The position numbers and the translations under genes were made by a program. Of a DNA stretch of 64,000 nt, positions 16,799 to 24,559 are shown piece by piece. Source of the DNA: Xiashengella succiniciproducens (GTDB lineage: Bacteria; Bacteroidota; Bacteroidia; Bacteroidales; Marinilabiliaceae). Each line of letters opens with the position of its first letter. Position 1 is the first letter of the stretch. The stretch lies in NCBI RefSeq assembly GCF_023674465.1, contig NZ_CP098400.1:1302001-1366000 (forward strand). The letters are read 5' to 3'. The notes below the pieces were generated by a model. That model searched no databases and was not told where the DNA came from. It was given only the letters and a program-made list of their open reading frames with translations.

Positions 16799-18570
16799 AG
16801 TTCTGTCGTCTTCTCTTTCAACCAGTTTAGGTGTTCTTCATCCAATTTTGGTGCCAGGCTGTCGTAAACCTGCCTATGATAATTATTTAGCCAGTTGATT
16901 TCTTCTTCTGTCAACATGGTCTTGTCTATCAATGTCTTGTCGATAGGGCAAAGGGTCATGGTCTCAAATTCAAGATAAGTTCCAAACTCAGTCTCCTTGC
17001 TGACCTTGGCCAGGATAAGGTTTTCGATACGGATACCATAGTGCCCGGTACGGTAAAGACCCGGTTCGTTGGAACATACCATGCCCGGCTCTATCACGAA
17101 GCTATTGTCAGGGCGTATGCTTTGCGGTCCTTCGTGTACGTTGAGGAAGTAACCTATACCGTGACCTGTTCCGTGACCGTAATTAAGACCTTCTCTCCAC
17201 ATTGCCTGACGCGCATAGACATCGAGCTGAACACCACGAGTGCCGTGAGGTACGATGGCCCTTGCCAGGGAGATATGTCCCTTGAGCACAAGGGTGTAGT
17301 CCCTGCGTGCCTGTTCGGGGAAAGGCCCTAGTGCCACAGTACGTGTGATATCGGTGGTACCTGTGTGATACTGTCCTCCAGAGTCAACAAGGTAGAGTCC
17401 CTCGGGCTTGAGTTGTACGTCGGACTCAGTACTAACGCTGTAGTGTACGATGGCCCCGTGACCTGCATACCCTGAAATGGTGCGGAAGGATTCACCCACA
17501 AAGCCCGGCTGTTCGGCTCTGAAAGCCTTGAGTCTGGCTGCTGCAGATATCTCGCTGATCTTACCACCTGGTACGTTGTCTTCGATCCATTTGAGGAACT
17601 TGACCATGGCAACGCCGTCATTGACAAGGGTCTGCTTGATATTAGCAATTTCTGTCTCGTTCTTCCTTGCCTTGAGGGCTGCTATATAGCTGAGTCCTTC
17701 GATCTTGTTGCTCTTGGGAGAGAGGATGGAGTAAACCGTGGAGTTGATCCTGTCGGGGTCAAGCATCACGGTGGCCTCGTCGGGTATCTCTCTGACGTGC
17801 GATTCGAAGTTCTCGTATAACGAAACTCTTATATCGTCGGCATCGAGCTTGCGGGCTATCTGTGCCGTGAGTTTGTGAGGGTTGATAAAGAGCTTGACAA
17901 AGGAGTGCTCAACTATCATAAAGGCGTGGAAGACGGGGTTGAAAGCCACGTCGTTGCCCCTCATATTGAGCAGCCAGGCTATCTCGTCAAGAGCCCCGGT
18001 GATATAATGGCTGACGCCGTCACGCTTCATCAGCTTGCGTACTAAGTCAAGCTTTTCGGTACGTGAGGCACCTGCCAGCTTGTCGTCATGCAGATACACC
18101 GTGTTCTCAGGCAGAGCGGGACGGTTTTCCCAGCTGTCCTCAGCAAGTGAGAGGTTGGCGTCAACTCTGATCTGACTACTGCGAAGCTCACGGGTAAGCT
18201 TGCGCAGAAAGCTTACCGATACTGTCTGACCGTTGATGGCCACACGACTGCCGGGCATCAGCACTTCGCACAGCCACTCAGTGATCGAGGGCACACCTTT
18301 TTCGCCATCCCTGAAGAGCTGTATGCAATGCAGGTCAAGCTCCTCTTCGGCCTGAAGGTAGTAACGCGAGTCGGTCCAAAGGCCGGCCTCTTCCATTGTT
18401 ACAACTACGGTGCCTGCCGAACCGGTAAAGCCGCTGATCCATTCCCGTACTTTCCAATGTTCTGAAGGATATTCACTCAGGTGCGGATCGCCCGACGGGA
18501 TGATGCACGCGTCAACACCTATTTCGCTCATCTTGTTGCGTAAGTCAACCAGTCTGTCAGAAGTATGCAT
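16795..18570 (-). CDS. Xaa-Pro aminopeptidase (M24B, aminopeptidase P)
   Basis: 591 residues from ATG 18570; a frame 21 bases longer exists, but HTSDRLVDLRNKM aligns with the usual N-terminus. Two creatinase N-terminal domains precede the pita-bread catalytic domain with metal ligands in YLVDSGGQYHTGTTDITR (Asp, Asp), GHGTGHGIG (His), SNEPGLY (Glu) and RIENL (Glu). It is a dimetal enzyme, probably Mn-dependent, that removes N-terminal residues before proline. No signal peptide, hence cytoplasmic. It is the first gene of an operon with the thioredoxin-fold and lipoprotein genes. Confidence 0.93.
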   Translation of the reverse strand: MHTSDRLVDLRNKMSEIGVDACIIPSGDPHLSEYPSEHWKVREWISGFTGSAGTVVVTMEEAGLWTDSRYYLQAEEELDLHCIQLFRDGEKGVPSITEWLCEVLMPGSRVAINGQTVSVSFLRKLTRELRSSQIRVDANLSLAEDSWENRPALPENTVYLHDDKLAGASRTEKLDLVRKLMKRDGVSHYITGALDEIAWLLNMRGNDVAFNPVFHAFMIVEHSFVKLFINPHKLTAQIARKLDADDIRVSLYENFESHVREIPDEATVMLDPDRINSTVYSILSPKSNKIEGLSYIAALKARKNETEIANIKQTLVNDGVAMVKFLKWIEDNVPGGKISEISAAARLKAFRAEQPGFVGESFRTISGYAGHGAIVHYSVSTESDVQLKPEGLYLVDSGGQYHTGTTDITRTVALGPFPEQARRDYTLVLKGHISLARAIVPHGTRGVQLDVYARQAMWREGLNYGHGTGHGIGYFLNVHEGPQSIRPDNSFVIEPGMVCSNEPGLYRTGHYGIRIENLILAKVSKETEFGTYLEFETMTLCPIDKTLIDKTMLTEEEINWLNNYHRQVYDSLAPKLDEEHLNWLKEKTTEL

Positions 18571-18629
18571 TATTCTATGTTTTAAGTTCAAATGTAGTGA
18601 TTTTACAGGAGCTACCGGTCCTTTAATGC

Positions 18630-18637
18630 TATATTTG
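18630..18637 (+). promoter_or_regulatory. -7 box for TonB receptor gene
   Basis: TATATTTG, matching TAnnTTTG, 42 bases before the ATG at 18680. No TTG partner at suitable spacing was seen. Confidence 0.5.
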
Positions 18638-18679
18638 CATCTTATTAACCGTTTAATTTATCATTAAAAATTTCAATTT

Positions 18680-20731
18680 ATGAAAAAAAGACAATTTAGT
18701 TTGAAGGGTTCCGGCCTTTGTTTTAAAAAGTGGTCGGGCGACAAGTGGGCCGTGTTTAACACACTGCACAGAGAAATCAAAATCGGCATTCTGGCTGCTG
18801 TTTACTTTACTACCCTGGGCTATCACCAGACACTGGCAAATACTGAGTCTGATTCAATAAGCTCAAAAATAACCCTCAACGAAATACAGGTTTCGGGGAA
18901 GCGTGCTCCAGGAATATACCAGGAAACGGGCCGACAGATCGCTGTGATATCGCGTGAGCAAATAGAAAAACTCCCCGCCCAGAGCATCCAGGGCTTACTC
19001 CGTACAGCCCTGGGGGTGGACATCCGCGAGAGGGGACCGCTCGGTATGCAGGCCGACATCAGCATGCGTGGGGGATCCTTCGACCAGGTGATGATACTGC
19101 TCAACGGAATCAATGTGACGGACCCCCAGACGGGTCACTACGGACTCAACCTACCTGTTGACCTGGCAAGCGTGGAAAGGATAGAGATACTGAGGGGACC
19201 TGCTGCCAGGGTGCATGGACCCAACGCCTTCGACGGGGCAATAAACTTCGTCACTAAATCAGGCTCGGAAAACAAGGTGTCGGCACAGCTTACAGCCGGG
19301 GATCACGGACTATACAACCTGCATGCGGGACTGAGCCACCGCAAAGGGGCCTTCGGAAATTACTTCTCGGCTCAGAAGGGCGCAAGTGACGGCTATATTG
19401 ACAATACGGACTTTGATATTCTCAACCTTTACTACCGTGGTCAGGTGACACGCGAACAGTCGAAGTTTTCCCTCCAGCTTGGCTACAACGACAAGAGCTA
19501 CGGCGCCAATTCATTCTACTCTGCAAGCTATCCAAACCAGTTTGATGCCAACCGCACTCTCTTTGCTGCTGCTTCGATGGAGAGCAGCGGACTGATTCGC
19601 ATCCGTTCTGATGTCTATTGGCGTAGGCATCACGACCGCTTTGAGTTGTTTCGCAACTACATAGGGGCTGCCTCATGGTACACGGGGCACAACTACCACC
19701 TGAGCGAAACGGCAGGGGCAAGCCTTAACGCAACAACATCCTGGAGCCTGGGAACTACCTCACTGGGTGCCGAACTACGCAGTGAGAGCATCTGGAGCAA
19801 TGTGCTGGGCCTACCCATGGACAAGCCTCTTGACGTGCCCGGTGAAAATGAGGGGCAGTTTACCCGCAGTTTCAACCGAACAAACTTCTCAGTATTTGCC
19901 GAACACAATATATACTTTGGTCGCTTTGACCTGTCGGGCGGGGTGCTGATCAACCGCCATTCAAACAGCGGCTATGGGGTGGACTGGTATCCCGGCATAG
20001 ACCTGAGCTACAGGCTTACTACACTGCTCAAATGGACTGCCTCGTACAACAGGTCCCTGCGCATGCCAACCTTTACCGATTTGTTTTATTCAGGTCCCAC
20101 CAACGTGGGCAATCCCAACCTGAAACCTGAGAGGGCTGAGACCTACGAGACTACCTTCAGACTGCGCAATGAGACCTACAGCGCAAGCGTGGGAGGCTTT
20201 TACCGTATTGGACGTGACCTGATAGACTGGGGGCGCATTCCCGGTGAGACAGTCTATACCACTTCGAATATCAACCGTGTGGAGGCTTTGGGAACTGAAG
20301 CGGCTGCCGACCTGCTGCTGAGTGAGCTGATTCCGGGACAGACCTTGCTGAGGTCTCTGTCGGTCAACTACAGCTATGTGTGGCAGGACAAGGTGTCGGA
20401 TGAGGGCTATGAGTCCTACTACGTGCTCGACCACCTCAGACAGAAGCTGAATATCAGCCTTATACATGGTCTGGGACTGCCCAATGTGGAGTTAAACTGG
20501 AACATACAGTATCGTGACCGTGCAGGGTATTATACAAAGTCGGATGGCACAAGGGTTGATCATACACCTTTCTGGCTGACCGACCTCAGGGTGAGCTGGA
20601 ATAAGGGCAACTACGGCCTTTATGCTGAGGCATCCAACCTCTTTGATGCCACTTATTCAGACCTTAGCGAACTCCGTCAGCCAGGCTTGTGGCTGAAACT
20701 TGGTGCGAGGATAGAACTCAAAATTTTATAG
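18680..20731 (+). CDS. TonB-dependent outer membrane receptor (BtuB-like)
   Basis: 683 residues. A long N-terminus with one hydrophobic stretch (about 33-52) likely serves as the signal, since it starts MKKRQFSLKGSG and mature sequence begins near residue 55. The plug domain (about 75-190) contains IAVISREQIEKLPAQSIQGLL, DISMRGGSFDQVMILLNGINVTDPQ and ILRGPAARVHGPNAFDGAINFVT. The rest is a 22-strand-type barrel with late WLTDLRVSWNKGNYGLYAEASNLFDATYSD. It lacks the N-terminal carboxypeptidase-like domain of SusC proteins and so resembles BtuB/siderophore receptors. Substrate is not evident. It is monocistronic, followed by a perfect hairpin. Confidence 0.9.
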   Translation: MKKRQFSLKGSGLCFKKWSGDKWAVFNTLHREIKIGILAAVYFTTLGYHQTLANTESDSISSKITLNEIQVSGKRAPGIYQETGRQIAVISREQIEKLPAQSIQGLLRTALGVDIRERGPLGMQADISMRGGSFDQVMILLNGINVTDPQTGHYGLNLPVDLASVERIEILRGPAARVHGPNAFDGAINFVTKSGSENKVSAQLTAGDHGLYNLHAGLSHRKGAFGNYFSAQKGASDGYIDNTDFDILNLYYRGQVTREQSKFSLQLGYNDKSYGANSFYSASYPNQFDANRTLFAAASMESSGLIRIRSDVYWRRHHDRFELFRNYIGAASWYTGHNYHLSETAGASLNATTSWSLGTTSLGAELRSESIWSNVLGLPMDKPLDVPGENEGQFTRSFNRTNFSVFAEHNIYFGRFDLSGGVLINRHSNSGYGVDWYPGIDLSYRLTTLLKWTASYNRSLRMPTFTDLFYSGPTNVGNPNLKPERAETYETTFRLRNETYSASVGGFYRIGRDLIDWGRIPGETVYTTSNINRVEALGTEAAADLLLSELIPGQTLLRSLSVNYSYVWQDKVSDEGYESYYVLDHLRQKLNISLIHGLGLPNVELNWNIQYRDRAGYYTKSDGTRVDHTPFWLTDLRVSWNKGNYGLYAEASNLFDATYSDLSELRQPGLWLKLGARIELKIL

Positions 20732-20766
20732 AATATAGCCTAAATATTAACTGATTAACAATGAGC

Positions 20767-20796
20767 AAGAGGTTGCCCTTAATTGGACAACCTCTT
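20767..20796. repeat. 30-bp hairpin, copy 1 (identical inverted copy at 37848)
   Basis: Stem AAGAGGTTGCCC / GGACAACCTCTT with loop TTAATT, lying between the convergent TonB receptor and GH16-fold genes. The same 30 bases occur in reverse complement at 37848-37877, at the end of the IS1182-type element, with 30 of 30 identity. It probably acts here as a terminator. Flanking bases of the two copies do not match. Confidence 0.85.
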
Positions 20797-20816
20797 CCCC
20801 TTATAAACCTAGCTAC

Positions 20817-22271
20817 TTAAGCCTGAACAGCTTCGTAGCACCTAACCCAATCAATTTCCATTGTAGCAGGTAATGTTCCTGCTGCCGGTTCTTCCGGCAA
20901 TATTGTACAGAAGCTCAGGTACATTGCTTCATTTGGGATATGCTTTGTTTCCCTTGCAACTTCATGACCGTTGATCTTCCAAATGATTGCTTCAGGACTC
21001 CACTCACATGTGTAAATATAAAACTCATTTTTGAAAGTTGCACCATTTACCTTGTGAGTTCGTTTTGCCAATTCCTTGCCCTCGTTCATATAGACACCGC
21101 ACTCGATATTGTCACCTTTCTTGTAGGCAGTCTTGACGATATCGATATGAGGGGTAATCTTCTCACCGGCCATCCAGAAGGCGCTAACGGCAGGGTAGGT
21201 GGCGCTGAACCTGACCTTGGCCATAAACTTGCCGTACTTTTGACGGAAGCTGCGACCTGTTGAGATAAGTCCTGAGGTATAGTTAAACTGATGGGGGATA
21301 AAGCCCATAGTAAGATCCCAGACTTTGCCCCTGGCTTCTTCCTGGCGGGTAGTGATACGAGCCATACTTTCCCTCAATTCGATATTACGTTCGGTAAAAA
21401 ACTGCTTTTCACTAGCTGGAACGTAATTTTCGTTGATCAAGGCCTTGCCCCAGTAATATCCTGTCATCCACCTGCCGGTATCGAGAGATATTGCGTCGAA
21501 GTTTTCCTCAAAAGTCAGCTTCCACTTCTTGATATCGGTGAATGGGTTCTTTTTCTCTTTCTCAAAGAACCATTTGATTTCTTCGTTCTTCTGAAGCAGT
21601 TTGAACTCATTGATCAGGCGGGCTTCCTCAGACTTTTCGAAGCGCTTACGGTCTTCCATAAAGGCCTTGTGGTCCTGGAATTCCTGAGACTTAATGGTGT
21701 TTTCAAGTTCGAAAAAACCTTTCAGTCGTTCGCTATCCTCCAGTTTGATGACAGTCTTGTACTCCTGTCTGGAGGCCGTGGAGTTGTAAAACTTAATATC
21801 AGCCTGTTTGGAAAGAGTCTTGAATGTCCTGAATTTTGCATAGGCATCAGAAGTTTTGAAGTCCTTATGTGCCTTGGCTGCGATAAACTCGGTCGAATTG
21901 ATGTAGTTTTTGAGTTCGATATACTCCTTATATGATGAAGAAGCCTCGATCTGCCTCATGCGTTCGAGTTTGCCACTCTTCAGATATTTGAAATAGCTTT
22001 TGATGTCGGAAGACGATCTTAGAGCCTTGTACTGGTTGAGCTGGTGCCACTGGGGTGTATCCTTGTAGCGTAATGTCTTGAGCTCTCTAACCTTCTTTTC
22101 AAATTCACCTGAGTGGATCAGTGCATCGAGTTCACGATAACGCCTGAGCAGTTCGGAATTCTCGAAAGCGGTGAATCTCTCGTAATCTGCCTGGGTTTTA
22201 TCGAGCCAGGCCTCGTATTTCTTGGTCGAGGGAAACTTACTGCCTATCTGAATACCAAATATTGTTGCCAT
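20817..22271 (-). CDS. GH16-fold protein with N-terminal helical repeats; predicted non-catalytic
   Basis: 484 residues with no signal peptide (begins MATIFGIQIGSKFPSTKKYE). Residues about 36-240 contain three repeats of 60-65 residues with the pattern E-x-S…Y/F-x-E-L…I-x-S-x-E-F…K-x-L…[D/E]-I-K-x-Y/F. Residues about 248-484 are a concanavalin-like GH16 domain: KLTFEENFD, YTSGLISTG, KYGKFMAKVRF, FWMAGE, YTCEWSPEAIIWKINGHEV, MEIDWVRCYE. The GH16 catalytic motif E-I-D-I-x-E appears as H375-I-D-I-V-K380, so both catalytic glutamates are gone. A binding or scaffold role, perhaps cytoplasmic, is inferred. It is monocistronic; a near-match to a -7 box lies at 22314-22321 on the minus strand. Confidence 0.8.
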   Translation of the reverse strand: MATIFGIQIGSKFPSTKKYEAWLDKTQADYERFTAFENSELLRRYRELDALIHSGEFEKKVRELKTLRYKDTPQWHQLNQYKALRSSSDIKSYFKYLKSGKLERMRQIEASSSYKEYIELKNYINSTEFIAAKAHKDFKTSDAYAKFRTFKTLSKQADIKFYNSTASRQEYKTVIKLEDSERLKGFFELENTIKSQEFQDHKAFMEDRKRFEKSEEARLINEFKLLQKNEEIKWFFEKEKKNPFTDIKKWKLTFEENFDAISLDTGRWMTGYYWGKALINENYVPASEKQFFTERNIELRESMARITTRQEEARGKVWDLTMGFIPHQFNYTSGLISTGRSFRQKYGKFMAKVRFSATYPAVSAFWMAGEKITPHIDIVKTAYKKGDNIECGVYMNEGKELAKRTHKVNGATFKNEFYIYTCEWSPEAIIWKINGHEVARETKHIPNEAMYLSFCTILPEEPAAGTLPATMEIDWVRCYEAVQA

Positions 22272-22457
22272 TGTTAGTTAGTTTTTGAGCTCTTGAAAGG
22301 TTACATCAATACGCAAGTATACCGGTTTCGGTTATATTTTTCTTAGAAAAATACGAAATTTTAATTTGTGTTTAAAGCTAACGTGCCGAAAGTCAGGCTT
22401 ATTTTCCAAAACAAAATTTTTTTCTGTACGGGGGCTGTAAGAGTATCTTTAATTTTA

Positions 22458-22465
22458 TATATTTG
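22458..22465 (+). promoter_or_regulatory. -7 box for the tRNA pair
   Basis: TATATTTG, 18 bases before the tRNA-Leu gene. No obvious TTG partner. Confidence 0.5.
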
Positions 22466-22483
22466 CACCGCAAAATTTATTTT

Positions 22484-22568
22484 GCCCAGATGGTGAAATT
22501 GGTAGACACGCCAGCTTGAGGGGCTGGTGCCGGTTAACGGCGTGCAAGTTCGAGTCTTGTTCTGGGCA
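22484..22568 (+). tRNA. tRNA-Leu (anticodon GAG)
   Basis: The acceptor stem GCCCAGA pairs with TCTGGGC (22561-22567), with discriminator A. The D-arm contains TGGTGAAATTGGTAGACACG. The anticodon arm is CCAGC-TTGAGGG-GCTGG, giving anticodon GAG. A long variable arm (TGCCGGTTAACGGCGT) follows, then a GTTCGAGTC T-arm. The 85-nt length and long variable arm fit a class II leucine tRNA. CCA is not encoded. Confidence 0.95.
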
Positions 22569-22576
22569 CTTCCCAA

Positions 22577-22664
22577 GGAGAGTTGGCCGAGTGGTCTAAG
22601 GCGCACGCCTGGAAAGTGTGTAAACCTCAAAAGGGTTTCGAGAGTTCGAATCTCTCACTCTCCG
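22577..22664 (+). tRNA. tRNA-Ser (anticodon GGA)
   Basis: The acceptor stem GGAGAGT pairs with ACTCTCC (22657-22663), with discriminator G. The D-arm is GCCGAGTGGTCTAAGGC. The anticodon arm is CACGC-CTGGAAA-GTGTG, giving anticodon GGA. The long variable arm has a stem (AACC/GGTT), and the T-arm contains GTTCGAATC. It is a class II serine tRNA, 8 bases after tRNA-Leu and co-transcribed. CCA is not encoded. Confidence 0.95.
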
Positions 22665-22665
22665 C

Positions 22666-22691
22666 AAAACCGGTTTGGGAAAACCGGTTTT
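22666..22691 (+). terminator. Terminator after tRNA-Ser
   Basis: An 11-bp perfect stem AAAACCGGTTT / AAACCGGTTTT with loop GGGA, ending in T residues, immediately after the tRNA-Ser gene. Confidence 0.88.
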
Positions 22692-22873
22692 ATTTTACCC
22701 CACATTCTGAGACAGATAATCAATAGTAAACTCCACACCGCTGTTTTTTTTCAGGGCACTTGATTTTTTGGGTTCCACACAGGTGTGATTCGTTTTTTTG
22801 TACTTTTGTTCCTGCTTTTTCATAATATTCCTCTATATTGCCCAATTGGGCTAACTGCTTAATATGTAATGCA

Positions 22874-24529
22874 ATGGATTTTTTGCTGAGCTTGTTTAAG
22901 GGGACTGGAATTGCTACAACCATTTTGTTTATCAGTTTGACTGCCTTCGTAGGTGTCTTGCTTGGAAAGATTACTATCAAAAATGTAAAGTTGGGAGTAG
23001 CAGGGGTCTTGTTTTCCGGGTTGTTCTTTGCGCACTTTGGCGCAAAGGTTGACGCACACGTCCTTCATTTTGTGAGGGAATTCGGACTTATCCTTTTTGT
23101 TTACAGTATCGGTGTTGAAGTGGGACCGCGTTTTGTCAACTCATTCCGTAATGACGGACTGAAGCTCAACATGCTGGCGCTTAGTGTGGTGCTACTGGGC
23201 TTTATTACAGCCTTTGCGATACACATGATTGGCGGCGTGGATCCTGCCGTGGTTACCGGTATCATGAGTGGTGCCGTTACTAATACTCCGGGGCTTGGCG
23301 CTGCTCAGCAGGCGCTTATCGAAAGTGGTAAGCCGGATGATGCTGCTATTGCAGGTATGGGTTATGCTGTTGCATACCCCTTCGGTGTGATAGGTATTAT
23401 CCTGACTATGTTGCTTGTACGCTGGATATTCCGCATAAAAATTGATAAGGAAGTAAACGAGTACAATGCGCAGATTACAAAGAATCAACAAAAGCTTGAA
23501 GGCGTTGAGGTTGCTGTTACAAATCCAAACCTCTTCGGTCAGAAACTAAGTTACCTGAAAAACTTTGTGGATAAGGAGCTGGTTATCTCTCGTATTGAGA
23601 GGGGAGGGGACTTTTTTATACCAACGGATGATTCGACACTTGAGAAGGGCGATGTGATATACGGTGTTTCCGCAATCAATCATATAGACAACCTGAAGAT
23701 AAAGATTGGTGAGGTTACCATCGGACAGAAAAGGGAGATTTCGGGATCACTGGCTATGTTCCATGTGCTGGTAACCAACCGTAAACTGGCAGGTAAGACT
23801 ATCGAACAAATTGGTATCTACCGAAGGTATGAGGCAAATATCACGCGTATCTTCAGATCGGGGATGGAGATTCTGCCTACACTTGATACCACTGTTGAGT
23901 TTGGTGATACCGTGAGGGTAGTGGGTAAGCGTGAACTGCTTCCTGAGGTGCGCCATGAGTTGGGTAACTCTGTCAAAGAACTGGCTCACCCCAACGTGAT
24001 ACCTTTGTTTATGGGTATCTTCCTCGGTGTGATCCTTGGAAGTATTCCAATCTTTCTGCCAGGACTACCTGCTCCTGCGAAGCTGGGCCTGGCCGGTGGT
24101 CCGCTGCTGATTGCTATCCTGCTTGGGCATAAGGGTCGTATCGGTTCGCTCGACTTTTACATGACTCCGGGTGCGAATATGATGCTTAAGGAGCTGGGTA
24201 TTATTCTCTTCCTGTGCTGCGTCGGGCTGTCGTCTGGTGGGCAGTTTGTTGAGACCCTCAGCAAGGGTGGCTCAGCATGGCTGCTCTATGGTGCGCTTAT
24301 AACTTTTGTGCCGATCTTTATCGTGTCGCTGGTTGCGAGGTTTATGAAGCTCAACTACCTTAAGATATGCGGTGTAATCTCAGGTGCTATGACTGATCCG
24401 CCGGCTCTTGAATATGCCAACAGCATTGCGCCTGTTTACGCTCAGGCCAGTGCCTACGCAACTGTTTATCCGCTGACTATGTTCCTCAGAATCTTACTGG
24501 CGCAAACGCTGATTTTGCTGACGCTGTAG
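22874..24529 (+). CDS. YidE/AspT-family membrane transporter with two TrkA-C domains
   Basis: 551 residues from ATG 22874. An upstream TTG at 22838 extends the frame, but the ATG begins directly at the first membrane helix (MDFLLSLFKGTGIATTILF). Two membrane halves of about five helices each are related as an inverted duplication (GLILFVYSIGVEVGPRF… and LGIILFLCCVGLSSGG…, with SGAVTNTPGLGAA and SGAMTDPPALEYA in equivalent places). Between them lie two TrkA-C-like regulatory domains (about 205-370). The family includes the aspartate-alanine exchanger AspT and uncharacterised YidE/YbjL. Substrate unknown. A -7-like TACTTTTG lies at 22801-22808. Confidence 0.9.
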   Translation: MDFLLSLFKGTGIATTILFISLTAFVGVLLGKITIKNVKLGVAGVLFSGLFFAHFGAKVDAHVLHFVREFGLILFVYSIGVEVGPRFVNSFRNDGLKLNMLALSVVLLGFITAFAIHMIGGVDPAVVTGIMSGAVTNTPGLGAAQQALIESGKPDDAAIAGMGYAVAYPFGVIGIILTMLLVRWIFRIKIDKEVNEYNAQITKNQQKLEGVEVAVTNPNLFGQKLSYLKNFVDKELVISRIERGGDFFIPTDDSTLEKGDVIYGVSAINHIDNLKIKIGEVTIGQKREISGSLAMFHVLVTNRKLAGKTIEQIGIYRRYEANITRIFRSGMEILPTLDTTVEFGDTVRVVGKRELLPEVRHELGNSVKELAHPNVIPLFMGIFLGVILGSIPIFLPGLPAPAKLGLAGGPLLIAILLGHKGRIGSLDFYMTPGANMMLKELGIILFLCCVGLSSGGQFVETLSKGGSAWLLYGALITFVPIFIVSLVARFMKLNYLKICGVISGAMTDPPALEYANSIAPVYAQASAYATVYPLTMFLRILLAQTLILLTL

Positions 24530-24559
24530 TGGCTGTTTTCATCGCACCTGTAGTCGTCA

